A DNA stretch of 64,000 nucleotides from Leptospiraceae bacterium (GCA_024233865.1 JACKPA010000004.1:62001-126000), one strand, 5' to 3'; numbered from the stretch's first letter, positions 43,568 through 53,923 are shown. Translations and numbers: made by a program. The notes: a model not told the origin generated them from the letters alone.

Positions 43568-46500
43568 TTATCCGTATTCGATGTCTATTGGCTCGATTCT
43601 AAAAGAGTAGCGCGACACATAAGGATCCCAGTACCGCAATTGTTCCAAATCAACATCCATCCATATTACGCTACCTAGTTCGTCCAACCAATTTATAAAT
43701 TGCCTCAATTCCAACTGCATATTGTAAAGCTGGATTTCTGAATCTACATTGGTTGTTGAATTTTCATTTAATGGACTCGCTTTTTTATCTACTTGTTTTT
43801 TTTGAGTAAGTTGCTTAGCTGGTATTCCAAATATTTTCCAGTCATTATCTTCTTTTGTAACATCTATTTTATTTAATAGCTCTATCATGCTTCCAACCGT
43901 TTGTGTTCTCAATGTTCTAAAAAATAATCTAGAAGCAGAAGGCATGCCCGTAATCAATGCAAGTAAAAACATTACTGCTTGGTAGTTCTGGACAGTTCCC
44001 TGTAATCCTCGTCTACCTGTTTTGGGATGTATGTCTGTAAAGTAAACACTCCATTGTAGTTCTGTCAATCCTACCTTGATAAGCCGATAGGAGTTTACAA
44101 ATCTTTTCAAAGATCTAGGAGACTGCCCAAGTATGGGTGCGACCTTTAAAGAAAACTCATTTTCTGCTTTTTTGATTATGAATTGTTCGTAATATGGATC
44201 GTTATCCAATGGATAAGCCGATTCGTTAGAAGGTTGACCTGCATTTTTTTGTGTAGTTGGAGTTTTATCTTTTGAAGAATCTATTTTTTGTTCTATATGT
44301 TTTTGGGAGTTTTTCTCATTTTTTTGCTCTAAACTGACTTTTAACAAACTACCTAATAAATTCCTGCGTCCTTCTATATTCATAGGGTACAACCAAAAAG
44401 GAATTTGAAAAATCTTTTCCAAATAATCATGTGGAGTTGGTCTGAATATGTCAGGGAAACCATCACCGTCGATGTCAACGGAAATATCTTCTCCAAATAG
44501 CTCCTTATAACCTATTCGCAAAGCTTGGGAAACCCACCGGGAATCTACCGCCACAATCACAACAAAAGCTTCAAAAGACAAAAGCAAATGAACCGCTTGC
44601 AAAACCTGTACAACCTTTTCCGGTGAACATCTATCCAAATCATCTATGTAGATTATGATCCTGTTTATCATATATGGATTGTCTTTATAAATCCCATCAT
44701 CTTTTTCCAATTCTTGGTTGTATTTCGATATAAGTTCTGATAGCTTTTCAAAGTCTCGACGTACTAAAGACAAAATACCTAAATGTTGTTTATAGTCATT
44801 TGTTCCGATTCGCTCTTGTATAAAATTAGCCAAGCTGTCACCATGCGTAGTAGATTCCAGTTCGTTGTTGAGAGAATTTATTTTGTTTTGGAGGGAATCG
44901 CATTTTTCATGATAATCGTTTCTCTTTTTTTCGAGGTCATCCAATTTTACTTGATTTTCTGTTTCATAGTTTTTGAGTTCGTCTTCTAATTCGGGAATAG
45001 TTTCTTTAACTTTTTTGAGATAATCGGGTGCCCAGTTTAAGTAGTTCTTAGACCATGCTTGGATTTTGTGCCATATTGCATAAACGGAGGTTGTTATGGT
45101 TAAAAAAGAAGTAAGCCAACCCATTAATTTTTGATAAATTCCTTCTAACCAACCATATAGAAATGGTATGTATAGCTTGTATGTCAAAGAAAATAAGGCA
45201 AGAACTATCCCAGAAACAATTACCAAAATACCAAAATAGGTATAAATACCAAATCTCTTTTTTATCTTTTCAAAGATTGGGAGGTTTTTGAATTCGTTTG
45301 TTTCTTTGTACAATTTGTACAATTGAGAAGGCAAAGGTTCATTTTCATTGTATTCGACTCCGGCTTGGTTAAACCATTTTTTTATGCTTTTTTGCTGTAT
45401 GTATTTTTTAATCTCGGAATCGGTGATTTTGTCTAGCTTGTTTTTTATCAAAGAAATAAGAACTTCTTTTTGCTTTAATTTTTCATTATCAATTTCTTTA
45501 CCGATTTTTTCTGCTTCTTGCTCAAAGGTTTTGTAATTGCTTTCGAGTTCCAATAAGCCGGATTTTTCGGCTTCAATTTGTTTTAACAAAAAGTCACGCC
45601 TATTTTTAACTTCGTCTACTTTTTCTCCTTTTATTTTTAGATGGCTGAAAATGTGCTCTACCAAACTTGCCCAAAGATTGCTTTCCACATAATGCCAGGC
45701 ATTGAATTCGATCTGTACAATTCGAGAGTAGTAGGGGGTGTCTTCTTTTTTAGTTTCTGCTTTGGCAAGATCACTCAGTCGATCTATTTCTCTTCTTAAT
45801 TTATGGATAAAGAAACTCTTTCCCGAACCCCAGTTCCCAAAAAGCCCTATGGATAGAGGAGGTTGCAAAGTTCTCGAAGCAAGCAACCTGGCAAAAGATA
45901 GTACGGAAGACGTTATTCCTAACCTATCTTCAATATCCTCTGCTTTATCCGCATTGTAGCCTAAAGGTACTATTTTTTTTGTTTTATGCTTTTTTTGATG
46001 AATTTCTCTGGATTTTACTAAAAACTTTTCAAGGTCATCAGAAAATTCTTTAGCCGTTTTGTATCTTTTGGTTTTACCTTTAGAACAGGCTTTGTCTAAA
46101 ATTGCTTGAATTTCTTTGGATATTTCATACAAACTCTCTTTCCCTGTCCTTAGAGAATTGAGTCCTTGGGCAAGTAAACTATCCGTGATATCCGGTAGTT
46201 CTTCATTTAAATGTTTATAAATAATAGAATACGTGTCACCTTCAAAAGGTAATCTACCTGTAAGTAATTCATACAGTAAGATGCCAGTCGAATAAATGTC
46301 ACTCCTGTGATCTATTTTAGAAGATAGTCTGCATCTTTCGGGACTCATATAGTGAACCGTTCCAACCAATCTTTTTGCTCTTTCTTCATTCGTAATGGAC
46401 TTGGAGGAACTATTGTCATTGGAATCTTTTATGGAAGTTGCTATTCCGAAATTGCTTATAACCGGTTCGCCATTAGATAAAAGTAGAATACCACTAGGTT

Positions 46501-47020
46501 TAATGTTGAGATGTAGAATTCCATTGTCATGGATAACTTGGAGACCTTTTAAGATTTTAATTGTGTAAGAAAAAGCTTCTTCTATAGGCATTCCAAAGTG
46601 TCCGTAATTGTTTTGTAGAAATAAGGAAAGTGGACCAAGTTCTGCATACTGCATAATAACATAAGGTCGGTCTTCAATTTCACCTACATCATAAATCTCT
46701 ACTATATTCTGACTTTTGATTTCCTGAGCAATTGTGATTCCATGTAGAAACAAGTTTTTGATCTCAGCATTATTGGTATAATTTTCTAATAAAATTCTTA
46801 TAACTACTGTTTTGTTTAATTTAATATCTTCGCCGATATATATAGAGGCACTTCCGATTTCTCCTATTTTTTTTTCAACTTTAACGTTTTTAGAAGCCAA
46901 GCCTTGTCGCAAAAGCTTTAATTCCGTTTCTTTTTGGAGTTGATTTATACGAGTTCCACATTGGACACAAAATTTTGCGGTTGGTAAATTATTTTTTTGA
47001 CAAGACGGACATATTACCAT
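43568..47020 (-). CDS. Zinc ribbon, pseudokinase and KAP-type membrane P-loop NTPase fusion
   Basis: 1150 residues. The zinc ribbon uses C4, C7, C18 and C21. A protein kinase fold (~45-330) has lost its catalysis: R75 replaces the VAIK lysine (VVIRIL), HLNIKP (170-175) has Asn172 where HRD has Asp, and NFG (190-192) replaces DFG. The KAP NTPase follows: Walker A GNWGSGKS (395-402), about two membrane helices (~592-660) inserted before Walker B YIDDLDRCSPEK (D793, D794). This intra-domain membrane insertion is characteristic of KAP ATPases. The ATG has agga upstream. It is transcribed divergently from the NUDIX/kinase/NTPase gene 127 bases away and is followed by the exonuclease gene. Confidence 0.85.
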   Translation of the reverse strand: MVICPSCQKNNLPTAKFCVQCGTRINQLQKETELKLLRQGLASKNVKVEKKIGEIGSASIYIGEDIKLNKTVVIRILLENYTNNAEIKNLFLHGITIAQEIKSQNIVEIYDVGEIEDRPYVIMQYAELGPLSLFLQNNYGHFGMPIEEAFSYTIKILKGLQVIHDNGILHLNIKPSGILLLSNGEPVISNFGIATSIKDSNDNSSSKSITNEERAKRLVGTVHYMSPERCRLSSKIDHRSDIYSTGILLYELLTGRLPFEGDTYSIIYKHLNEELPDITDSLLAQGLNSLRTGKESLYEISKEIQAILDKACSKGKTKRYKTAKEFSDDLEKFLVKSREIHQKKHKTKKIVPLGYNADKAEDIEDRLGITSSVLSFARLLASRTLQPPLSIGLFGNWGSGKSFFIHKLRREIDRLSDLAKAETKKEDTPYYSRIVQIEFNAWHYVESNLWASLVEHIFSHLKIKGEKVDEVKNRRDFLLKQIEAEKSGLLELESNYKTFEQEAEKIGKEIDNEKLKQKEVLISLIKNKLDKITDSEIKKYIQQKSIKKWFNQAGVEYNENEPLPSQLYKLYKETNEFKNLPIFEKIKKRFGIYTYFGILVIVSGIVLALFSLTYKLYIPFLYGWLEGIYQKLMGWLTSFLTITTSVYAIWHKIQAWSKNYLNWAPDYLKKVKETIPELEDELKNYETENQVKLDDLEKKRNDYHEKCDSLQNKINSLNNELESTTHGDSLANFIQERIGTNDYKQHLGILSLVRRDFEKLSELISKYNQELEKDDGIYKDNPYMINRIIIYIDDLDRCSPEKVVQVLQAVHLLLSFEAFVVIVAVDSRWVSQALRIGYKELFGEDISVDIDGDGFPDIFRPTPHDYLEKIFQIPFWLYPMNIEGRRNLLGSLLKVSLEQKNEKNSQKHIEQKIDSSKDKTPTTQKNAGQPSNESAYPLDNDPYYEQFIIKKAENEFSLKVAPILGQSPRSLKRFVNSYRLIKVGLTELQWSVYFTDIHPKTGRRGLQGTVQNYQAVMFLLALITGMPSASRLFFRTLRTQTVGSMIELLNKIDVTKEDNDWKIFGIPAKQLTQKKQVDKKASPLNENSTTNVDSEIQLYNMQLELRQFINWLDELGSVIWMDVDLEQLRYWDPYVSRYSFRIEPIDIEYG

Positions 47021-47147
47021 TTTCGATTTTTCCTATAAAACATAAAGGTTTTTTTAAAAGTAATTTGCAATACAAAAATAAATTTTTCAATTTTTTTTGA
47101 TTGAGTAATATTATGTTATTTAGTTTTTATATCCTAGAGTAATATTT
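47021..47147. promoter_or_regulatory. Divergent promoter region of the KAP and NUDIX/NTPase genes
   Basis: 127 bases of very AT-rich sequence between two divergent starts. It is the only room for both promoters, so the two operons are likely co-regulated. I cannot place reliable -35/-10 boxes. Confidence 0.5.
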
Positions 47148-50100
47148 ATGGATATTCAAAAATCTGTTATAGTTATTATTAAAGATCAAGACAAAATTTT
47201 GTTACAGAAAAATGAAAAGTGGAATGATATATCTTTTGTAGGCGGAAAAGTAGACGCTAAAGATGATGATCCAATGATCACTGCCTATCGAGAAGTGCAA
47301 GAAGAGTTGAATTTATGGGGCGGAAGACACTTTATTTTGGAAGAGCTGGAGCCTAATTTAATTGAAGTTGAAAAATTTAGTAAAAGAACCGAAACCAATA
47401 GGAAGTATATATTTTATCTCTTTTTTATGAAAATGGATAAGACTTTTAAGAATAGGATCAATTTAAAAAATAATTTTTGGATTTCCCTTTCTACCTTAAA
47501 TAATAGTTCTTTGCAAATTAGTGAAATAGTAAAAGAAACTCTTCCCAAATTGAACTTGGCAGATAAAGACACCTTTGAAAAAAATAAAGAAGATGTCTTA
47601 CTTATCTATAAGGAGGAAGTGCTAAAATCTCTGAGCGATGAGGAGTCTCATGGAGTTATTGATGATATTGAAAGAAGGTTACTCAATCGAAAAAAAAGGG
47701 AACTTGGAATCAATGAACTGATTGCCAAGCAGATTGAAGATTCCGTTATCTCTAGCTATAAAAAAGTAGAATGTAATATCGAAAATCTGGAAATTTTTGG
47801 CGACTTGACATCTACCTTTTCCGGAATTGTAGAAGACCTAAAGATTTATGGGAAAATCAAAGGATTGAAAACGATCCAAATTTCCAACATCTATAACGAA
47901 GGAAAAACCGGTGCTTTGGTTTTCCAGGTTTATGAAAAAAAGGAAGAAAACTATTATAGTCGAATCCTAAAATACGACTATCGACCGCGTATTATAAAAG
48001 AATACAAAATATTTAAAGGAAATGAAAAACTACAAGGAGTATACGCATCTCCAAAGTGCGAATACTACGTTGGAAATGAAAAATACAAATATTCATTTTT
48101 GGAGCTCCAACCGGCAGATGAGTATGCAAATGCAACTCAGATGGTATCTTTGAAAAAAATTATACTTTCCGAAATTAACAAATATACGGAGGACTTTCAC
48201 CTAAAGAGCTATTTGAGCGATTCTATAAAGAATATTATTGATTGGCTTTTTCGCAGGGTTTATAAACAGGAAAATCAAACCAAACCTTATATCAAAAGAG
48301 TGATGCCTTTTCAAAATAGCTTGGATCAGTTTCTCCCACCTAGACGTAGTATAAAAGGATTTTTAATACAAGGCGAAAACAAAGAACCAAACTTAATGGC
48401 AATCAAACACAACCAAATTATAAGCTATGATATCAAACCAAATCAAGATCATTCATTGTTTGTGATAGTTTTTAAGGTTTGGTTTCGTGTGAAAGAAAAT
48501 TTGTATAGGGTTGATATTTTTTCGGACATTGAAGAAGACAAACTTGCATTGCTGGACTTGATTTTGGAAGGAGGTAGTGGATGGAATTTATTATTAGAAA
48601 GAAGTGCTCGCGGAGAAGCTACAAGAGAGAAATTGTTTCGAGAATTGTCCAAACAAACTCAAAACCTGGATGAAAATTTAAAAGAATATAATTTATTACC
48701 CATTTTTATGTCGAGCAATAAGTTTCATTCTTTTGATACCGGTTTTTTCTTTGATGAAATATTTCAAAAGACAGGAGTCAACTATATAACAAATTGTTTG
48801 CATGGTGATCTCAATCCGTCCAACGTATTGATTTGTAAATTAAGTTCAGGCAAGTTTCATCCGATTTTGATTGATTTTTATGATACGGGAGTAACCGGTA
48901 ACGTCTACTATGACGTAGCAAGGTTGGAAACGGAAATTTTTATAGAATTAATGTCTATGACTCTTCAAAGCGTTTTCCATACTTCTACTAATGTTTCCAA
49001 GCTTTCAACAGAGGAAATGAATTTTCTTCTGAAGTTTGAGGAAAATCTTTTCCAATTCAAATATTCACAGGAGTTTTTTAAGGGTGATTTTGTTTTGTAT
49101 GAAATTCGGAATATTTTGAAGGAATTGGCATTATCTCAATTGGACAAAGAATATGAAAGTTTTCAGTGGTTAAAAAATTATATCTTATCTTTAGGTGTGT
49201 TTTGCATCAACTTTACAAAATTTAAAAACGAATCAAGTTTGAATAAACTTATAGCAACCATACTTGCAATGAGATATTTTTATCGCTTTAATGCATTTGA
49301 AACCTATTTAGACAAGGGGTTTTTAAAAAATTTCATGCAAGATAGTTTTGCAGAGCTTACTCAATTGACTCCTATTCAAAAGTTTAAAGAAAAATGTCGA
49401 AAGCAAAACAATTGGACAAGAACTGAGATAGGTTTTGAAAAAGTGAATCCATCTTTGTTTGTTGATTTTTATGGCTTGGTCAAAGAGAATTTAAACCAAT
49501 ACCTCAAGCAAAATACAAAAACATCTTTTTTTGTGAATGGAGACAGGGGAGTTGGAAAGACAACTTTTATAGATGACTATTTTTCGTCAGAAGAATTTTT
49601 ATATCCTGTGTTGTACTTGGCTGGAAACAAACCAGTCCAAAATGAAAACAGTTTTATCCAAAGTATCAAAGATAAGTTAGAACTTTCTGCGGACTGGATT
49701 CAAACAATAGAGTATTATTTGGGTGAGAGCGACCATTCTTTTTGTATTGTGGTTGACAATATATATTTGAACCCCGAACCGGAACAAGCAGTACAAGCTC
49801 TTAAAAACTTAATACATAAAACCAAAGGAACTAAAATAAAGGTAATTGTTTTTGGTATCCAGGACTTTTGGAATGAATATTTGGAGTTGGATGAAATCAT
49901 AGTAGAAACCGCCTATAAAATAAAGGATCCGGATGATAAAATAAGACTCAATAGTTTTATAGAAATTAATTTAAGGAATACGTCATTTTCGGACAGGGAG
50001 TTACTCTTACAAACTTACTTTCAAAACTATTCTATTGAGGGTGAGCTTTTTGGAAACGCTTTAAACATATCCAATAACCCCGGTATCTTGAAGTTGTTTT

Positions 50101-52007
50101 GTGAAATCAAAAAGGGCTCTAATATTGGCAAACTGGATCAAGTATTTTTGTTGGAACTAATGGAAAGTTATGTAAATTCTATGCTTACAAAGGTTTCGGA
50201 AGTTTCAGGTATTAGCTTGGGGAGAGTGAATACTATGTTTGTTGGTATTGCGGAAAAAATGAAATCAACAAACATAAACTCTCTTCCCATAAACCTTTTG
50301 GCTGGAATGTTTAACCAAGATATGGCTATGGAATATGACTTTCAGCAGTTTCTTACTACTGTAGTGCAATTGGGATATATGAACAAAGCAAAAGAAGATT
50401 TAAGTTTTTCATACCAAGAAGTTCCAGCTTACCTTTTAGCCAACCAAATTACAGCCGAATGGAATAGTAAAAAGTCTTACAAAGACAATTTGCGGGTTTG
50501 GTTTGAAGAACACATTAAAAATCTTCATAGAAGGTTTATGAATGAGAGTTTAATCTATTATGTGTTGGCAATTCTTTATAAAAATAATACGTTATTGTTT
50601 AATACCTCTATAGAGAAAATCATTACTCTATTTGATGTGATTCCTTATGGAGTTTTAAGAACTATTTCCAGAACAGTTTCTACAATACCAAGGCTCTTTT
50701 CTAGTATGTTGCGGGAATTGTTCTATTTTAATGAGAAAATTGAGCTAACTCTCGAAAAGAGAAAAAAAGACAGAACATTTCAGCGAGAGTATTCATCTTA
50801 TCACTATAGAATTAATCTTGAGTATGGAGAAGATGCCCAAAAGTGGACAAAGATGTTTGAAGTCCTAAAAACACCTTCTAAAATAATGATTGAATTAGAA
50901 AATCTGAAATCACAGGGAGGATTAACTTCTTTGCTTGTTTTTATCGAAAAAGATTTTAAAAATGGGTCTCATTTTGTGCGAAATTTTATTAAGCCTATAC
51001 TACCCTTGCTCATAGAAAATCCTAAAAATCATGAACCTTTGATTTTTGATTTGTGTTATAGATTTTTGAATATGAAAGATACGGAATTAGAATTTGGTGA
51101 CTTTGTGTATACAACACTTGCAAAAATTTCGGACATTTACATAAAAGAACCTAGAATAAAAAACAAAGCTTTAGGATTGTTAGTCTACAAAAAGGTGGAA
51201 AACGAAGAAAGCGTTGCACAGCTCATTAATTACTTTACAAATTGGTTGTATGTCCAAAAAGTAGATGAACTTGTTCCTAATGATTCTACCTATAGATATT
51301 ATATCACCTTTTTACTTCAATACAACTACCTGGAAAATTCTTTGGACTATAATTGTTATGAGCAGTTGAGTAAAGTGTTGGACCATTATGGCATAGACTC
51401 CTTGAACATAGAGTTGAAAAAAAAGGTGCAAGGTTATCTGATTCGAGGTCTTCCTAGAACGTACTCTGCTGTGGAAAAGTTGATTAAGGTAAGTCCGGAG
51501 TTAGAAGAAAAGTTGAGGCCTTTTATCAATCAAGTTAGGAAGAAACTGATTATTGACGAGCAAAAAGTATTGTATATCATTATAAAACATGGAGATGAAA
51601 TTCTTTTGCAGTATAAACCCAAATGGAAAGATTATAGCTGGATTGGAAGCCAAATAGAACCTTCCCAAAGTAACAATAACGAAAGGGAAGACGCAATGAA
51701 AATTGTATCGACTAAGCTAAATATTCAGCATCCTCGTGATTTTGAGATTTTGGAAAATAAATTGATATTACCTGAATTTAAAAATTATTCCAAATCAAGA
51801 AATCGAGACGTAATTTACAAACCAACGTTTTATATTTTGAAGCTAAAATACCCCTACCTTATTGAAAAAATACTTTCCAATAATAACAATAAATTTTTTC
51901 CATTAAGTGATTTGAAGCAACCAGGCAATACAAATATTGGTGCAGCTGTGAAAAATACCATCGGACCGTTTTCACAGCTCTGGGAAAAAATACCGGATAC
52001 AATTTAA
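47148..52007 (+). CDS. NUDIX, APH-like kinase, P-loop NTPase and degenerate NUDIX giant protein
   Basis: 1619 residues. N-terminal NUDIX domain (1-150): the box GGKVDAKDDDPMITAYREVQ continuing EELNL keeps the R48-E49-V50-x-E52-E53 core. An aminoglycoside-phosphotransferase/choline-kinase-like module (~400-620) has the catalytic loop LHGDLNPSN (H552, D554) and metal site IDFYD (D576). A STAND-like P-loop NTPase (~780-1060) has Walker A GDRGVGKT (798-805) and Walker B CIVVDN (D870). A helical region follows, and residues ~1500-1619 look like a second NUDIX domain whose box has lost the catalytic glutamates (AMKIVSTKLNI). I know no characterised protein with this architecture. Divergent from the KAP/exonuclease operon; probably a sensor or switch with a nucleotide-hydrolysing output. 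Confidence 0.75.
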   Translation: MDIQKSVIVIIKDQDKILLQKNEKWNDISFVGGKVDAKDDDPMITAYREVQEELNLWGGRHFILEELEPNLIEVEKFSKRTETNRKYIFYLFFMKMDKTFKNRINLKNNFWISLSTLNNSSLQISEIVKETLPKLNLADKDTFEKNKEDVLLIYKEEVLKSLSDEESHGVIDDIERRLLNRKKRELGINELIAKQIEDSVISSYKKVECNIENLEIFGDLTSTFSGIVEDLKIYGKIKGLKTIQISNIYNEGKTGALVFQVYEKKEENYYSRILKYDYRPRIIKEYKIFKGNEKLQGVYASPKCEYYVGNEKYKYSFLELQPADEYANATQMVSLKKIILSEINKYTEDFHLKSYLSDSIKNIIDWLFRRVYKQENQTKPYIKRVMPFQNSLDQFLPPRRSIKGFLIQGENKEPNLMAIKHNQIISYDIKPNQDHSLFVIVFKVWFRVKENLYRVDIFSDIEEDKLALLDLILEGGSGWNLLLERSARGEATREKLFRELSKQTQNLDENLKEYNLLPIFMSSNKFHSFDTGFFFDEIFQKTGVNYITNCLHGDLNPSNVLICKLSSGKFHPILIDFYDTGVTGNVYYDVARLETEIFIELMSMTLQSVFHTSTNVSKLSTEEMNFLLKFEENLFQFKYSQEFFKGDFVLYEIRNILKELALSQLDKEYESFQWLKNYILSLGVFCINFTKFKNESSLNKLIATILAMRYFYRFNAFETYLDKGFLKNFMQDSFAELTQLTPIQKFKEKCRKQNNWTRTEIGFEKVNPSLFVDFYGLVKENLNQYLKQNTKTSFFVNGDRGVGKTTFIDDYFSSEEFLYPVLYLAGNKPVQNENSFIQSIKDKLELSADWIQTIEYYLGESDHSFCIVVDNIYLNPEPEQAVQALKNLIHKTKGTKIKVIVFGIQDFWNEYLELDEIIVETAYKIKDPDDKIRLNSFIEINLRNTSFSDRELLLQTYFQNYSIEGELFGNALNISNNPGILKLFCEIKKGSNIGKLDQVFLLELMESYVNSMLTKVSEVSGISLGRVNTMFVGIAEKMKSTNINSLPINLLAGMFNQDMAMEYDFQQFLTTVVQLGYMNKAKEDLSFSYQEVPAYLLANQITAEWNSKKSYKDNLRVWFEEHIKNLHRRFMNESLIYYVLAILYKNNTLLFNTSIEKIITLFDVIPYGVLRTISRTVSTIPRLFSSMLRELFYFNEKIELTLEKRKKDRTFQREYSSYHYRINLEYGEDAQKWTKMFEVLKTPSKIMIELENLKSQGGLTSLLVFIEKDFKNGSHFVRNFIKPILPLLIENPKNHEPLIFDLCYRFLNMKDTELEFGDFVYTTLAKISDIYIKEPRIKNKALGLLVYKKVENEESVAQLINYFTNWLYVQKVDELVPNDSTYRYYITFLLQYNYLENSLDYNCYEQLSKVLDHYGIDSLNIELKKKVQGYLIRGLPRTYSAVEKLIKVSPELEEKLRPFINQVRKKLIIDEQKVLYIIIKHGDEILLQYKPKWKDYSWIGSQIEPSQSNNNEREDAMKIVSTKLNIQHPRDFEILENKLILPEFKNYSKSRNRDVIYKPTFYILKLKYPYLIEKILSNNNNKFFPLSDLKQPGNTNIGAAVKNTIGPFSQLWEKIPDTI

Positions 52008-52341
52008 TGTTGTAATACACTTAACAAAAGCTCATACACTCTATAAGCATTGGGGAGTTATTGCTAAAGTGAGACAACTAGAAAAAAATATCCAGATATA
52101 CTAATCAAAGAACATTATGTTTCATTAAATTACATATAAAAGAGAATATTGTCAAGATAAATAAAAAACCGGAATTAAAAGCTTTAAACTTTTTTTTAAA
52201 AATTCGATTTTCCAGCAAACAAATCCGTAACTATCTTCCCTATTATAGGTCACAACCTAAACTATTGTTGTTGACAATATAGTATGGCATAAAACATCCT
52301 ATAGTCGAGTCCATTTAAAATAATTGGCTTTGAGTTTATAT
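52008..52341. other. Intergenic, no gene seen
   Basis: AT-rich spacer after the NUDIX/NTPase gene. A ttgttgacaatatagtatgg stretch near 52265 could be part of a promoter for ccoS. Nothing else is recognisable. Confidence 0.4.
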
Positions 52342-52515
52342 ATGAATGCTTTGTACATTATGATTCCTATGGCGATGGCAATTGCCGGTTTTGCTTTGGT
52401 CGTATTTCTATACGCATTGAAGTCCGGACAATTTGAAGATATTGAAGCACCCAAATATCGCATGCTTTTTGACGAAGAAGATTCGCACCCGATAAAACAA
52501 AATAAAGATAACTAA
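52342..52515 (+). CDS. ccoS: Cytochrome oxidase cbb3 maturation protein CcoS
   Basis: 57 residues from ATG 52342 (MNALYIMIPM); a TTG at 52324 would add six. One membrane helix is followed by the diagnostic ALKSGQFEDIEAPKYRMLFD, matching the CcoS pattern SGQFDDLEGP...ILFDD. CcoS is needed for cofactor insertion into cbb3 oxidase. The structural ccoNOP and ccoI genes are not in this window, so this copy is separated from them. A membrane FHA gene follows after 16 bases. Confidence 0.85.
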   Translation: MNALYIMIPMAMAIAGFALVVFLYALKSGQFEDIEAPKYRMLFDEEDSHPIKQNKDN

Positions 52516-52531
52516 ATTTTTATTGTTTCCT

Positions 52532-53923
52532 ATGAGTTTTTATGTGTTAAAAAAGTGGTTTTACCTTTTATTATTGTGCTTTTGCTCTTTAAGCGTATTC
52601 GGAGAATCCAAATACGAATCTCACATATCCAGGCAAATTCGATTAGGCATAAAAGAAACAGTAGAAGAAAATTTGGAATATGGTATTTTAACTCAACCAG
52701 GTTATTCGGCTACACTTTCCATCCAAAATGGTTGGAAAAAGATTTCCAATGATTTGTTTTTTGGCGTTTTTGACTACAAACTTACATTCTACATTGCGGA
52801 AAAAAAAGCGTCTCTCTTTTTTCCTTACCAAACAAAGATAATTCAAAAATTGCGGAAAGTCCAATTAGACGATGGAAGCTTCAACGGGGGTTATGTTTAT
52901 TTGGGAAGAGCTTATTTTAGGAGCTTAAAAGGAAAGCTAAGTATGGTAACTTCTTATGACTTTAAGCGTCTTAGAGGACAAATACTCGCTCCTCAACAAA
53001 TTGCAGAGCTAAACAAAGAAGAAGAAAAAACAGCTGACGACATAGTAGAAGAAGTTAATGGAACTCCCTTAAGTGGCTTGCAAATCAAAACGATCATGAT
53101 TCCCGAATACAAGAAAGTTCGAGTGGAAAATTTCCGAGTGTTTTTGGAAGGAGCGAGTCTGGAAGGAAAAATTCAAAACAATCTTAGGTTCAAGATTCGT
53201 CTAAGCGGACTCTTTAAAATAGAAAATGACACAGGAAAAATCACTCTTAGGCCTATTTTTAAGGAGCCAAAAACAGGGATTGTTCGTCCGGATATAGTTA
53301 TTACCGATATTAAAAGAATTCAAAATATTGAAAAAATAGACAAATATGGTTCCGAATACATTCGATTTAAAACCAACAAACCTTTTGATTTTGTCGTTTA
53401 TGCAGAAGCCCTAAAAACATTCAAACAAAATGAAAAATTAGAACTAACAGTATCTGTTTGGTCAAATGGAGTTTCGCTTGATCCGATTCTGGTTGATTTA
53501 CCGGTAGAACAAAAATCGTACTGGTTTGTTTTTTTGTTACTATTTATCATGGGATTTGGTCTTATTGCGCTTTTCTACCACTATAAAACAAAAGATTTTA
53601 ACCATACAAAATACATTTTTCAACTCATATTGGAAAATGGCGAATTGGAAGGAAAGACTTTTACTCTGAGTGGTAGTTCTCATGTTGTAGGAAGAATACA
53701 AAAAAATAAATACAGCATCAAATTGGATTCAGATAAAGTAAGCCGTAAACACGCCACCATAAAACGCGTAAATAAGGGATATTCCATAACAGATGAAAGC
53801 TCAACCAATGGTACTTTTGTAAATGGAAGCAAGGTAAAAGCAAACAAAACACAGTTTTTGCAGCACAATGATAGGGTTCGAATCGGAGATGTTGATTTTA
53901 GGATGTCTATAGTGAAAAAATAA
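52532..53923 (+). CDS. Membrane protein with cytoplasmic FHA domain
   Basis: 463 residues from ATG 52532. A signal peptide (FYLLLLCFCSLSVFG) leads a ~320-residue extracytoplasmic beta-rich region. One membrane helix (YWFVFLLLFIMGFGLIALF) follows, then a C-terminal FHA domain with GR, SRKHATI, and SSTNGTFVNG. FHA domains bind phosphothreonine, so the protein can link an envelope domain to Ser/Thr kinase signalling; the large kinase at 13010 is a conceivable source of phosphorylation (inference). Confidence 0.82.
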   Translation: MSFYVLKKWFYLLLLCFCSLSVFGESKYESHISRQIRLGIKETVEENLEYGILTQPGYSATLSIQNGWKKISNDLFFGVFDYKLTFYIAEKKASLFFPYQTKIIQKLRKVQLDDGSFNGGYVYLGRAYFRSLKGKLSMVTSYDFKRLRGQILAPQQIAELNKEEEKTADDIVEEVNGTPLSGLQIKTIMIPEYKKVRVENFRVFLEGASLEGKIQNNLRFKIRLSGLFKIENDTGKITLRPIFKEPKTGIVRPDIVITDIKRIQNIEKIDKYGSEYIRFKTNKPFDFVVYAEALKTFKQNEKLELTVSVWSNGVSLDPILVDLPVEQKSYWFVFLLLFIMGFGLIALFYHYKTKDFNHTKYIFQLILENGELEGKTFTLSGSSHVVGRIQKNKYSIKLDSDKVSRKHATIKRVNKGYSITDESSTNGTFVNGSKVKANKTQFLQHNDRVRIGDVDFRMSIVKK

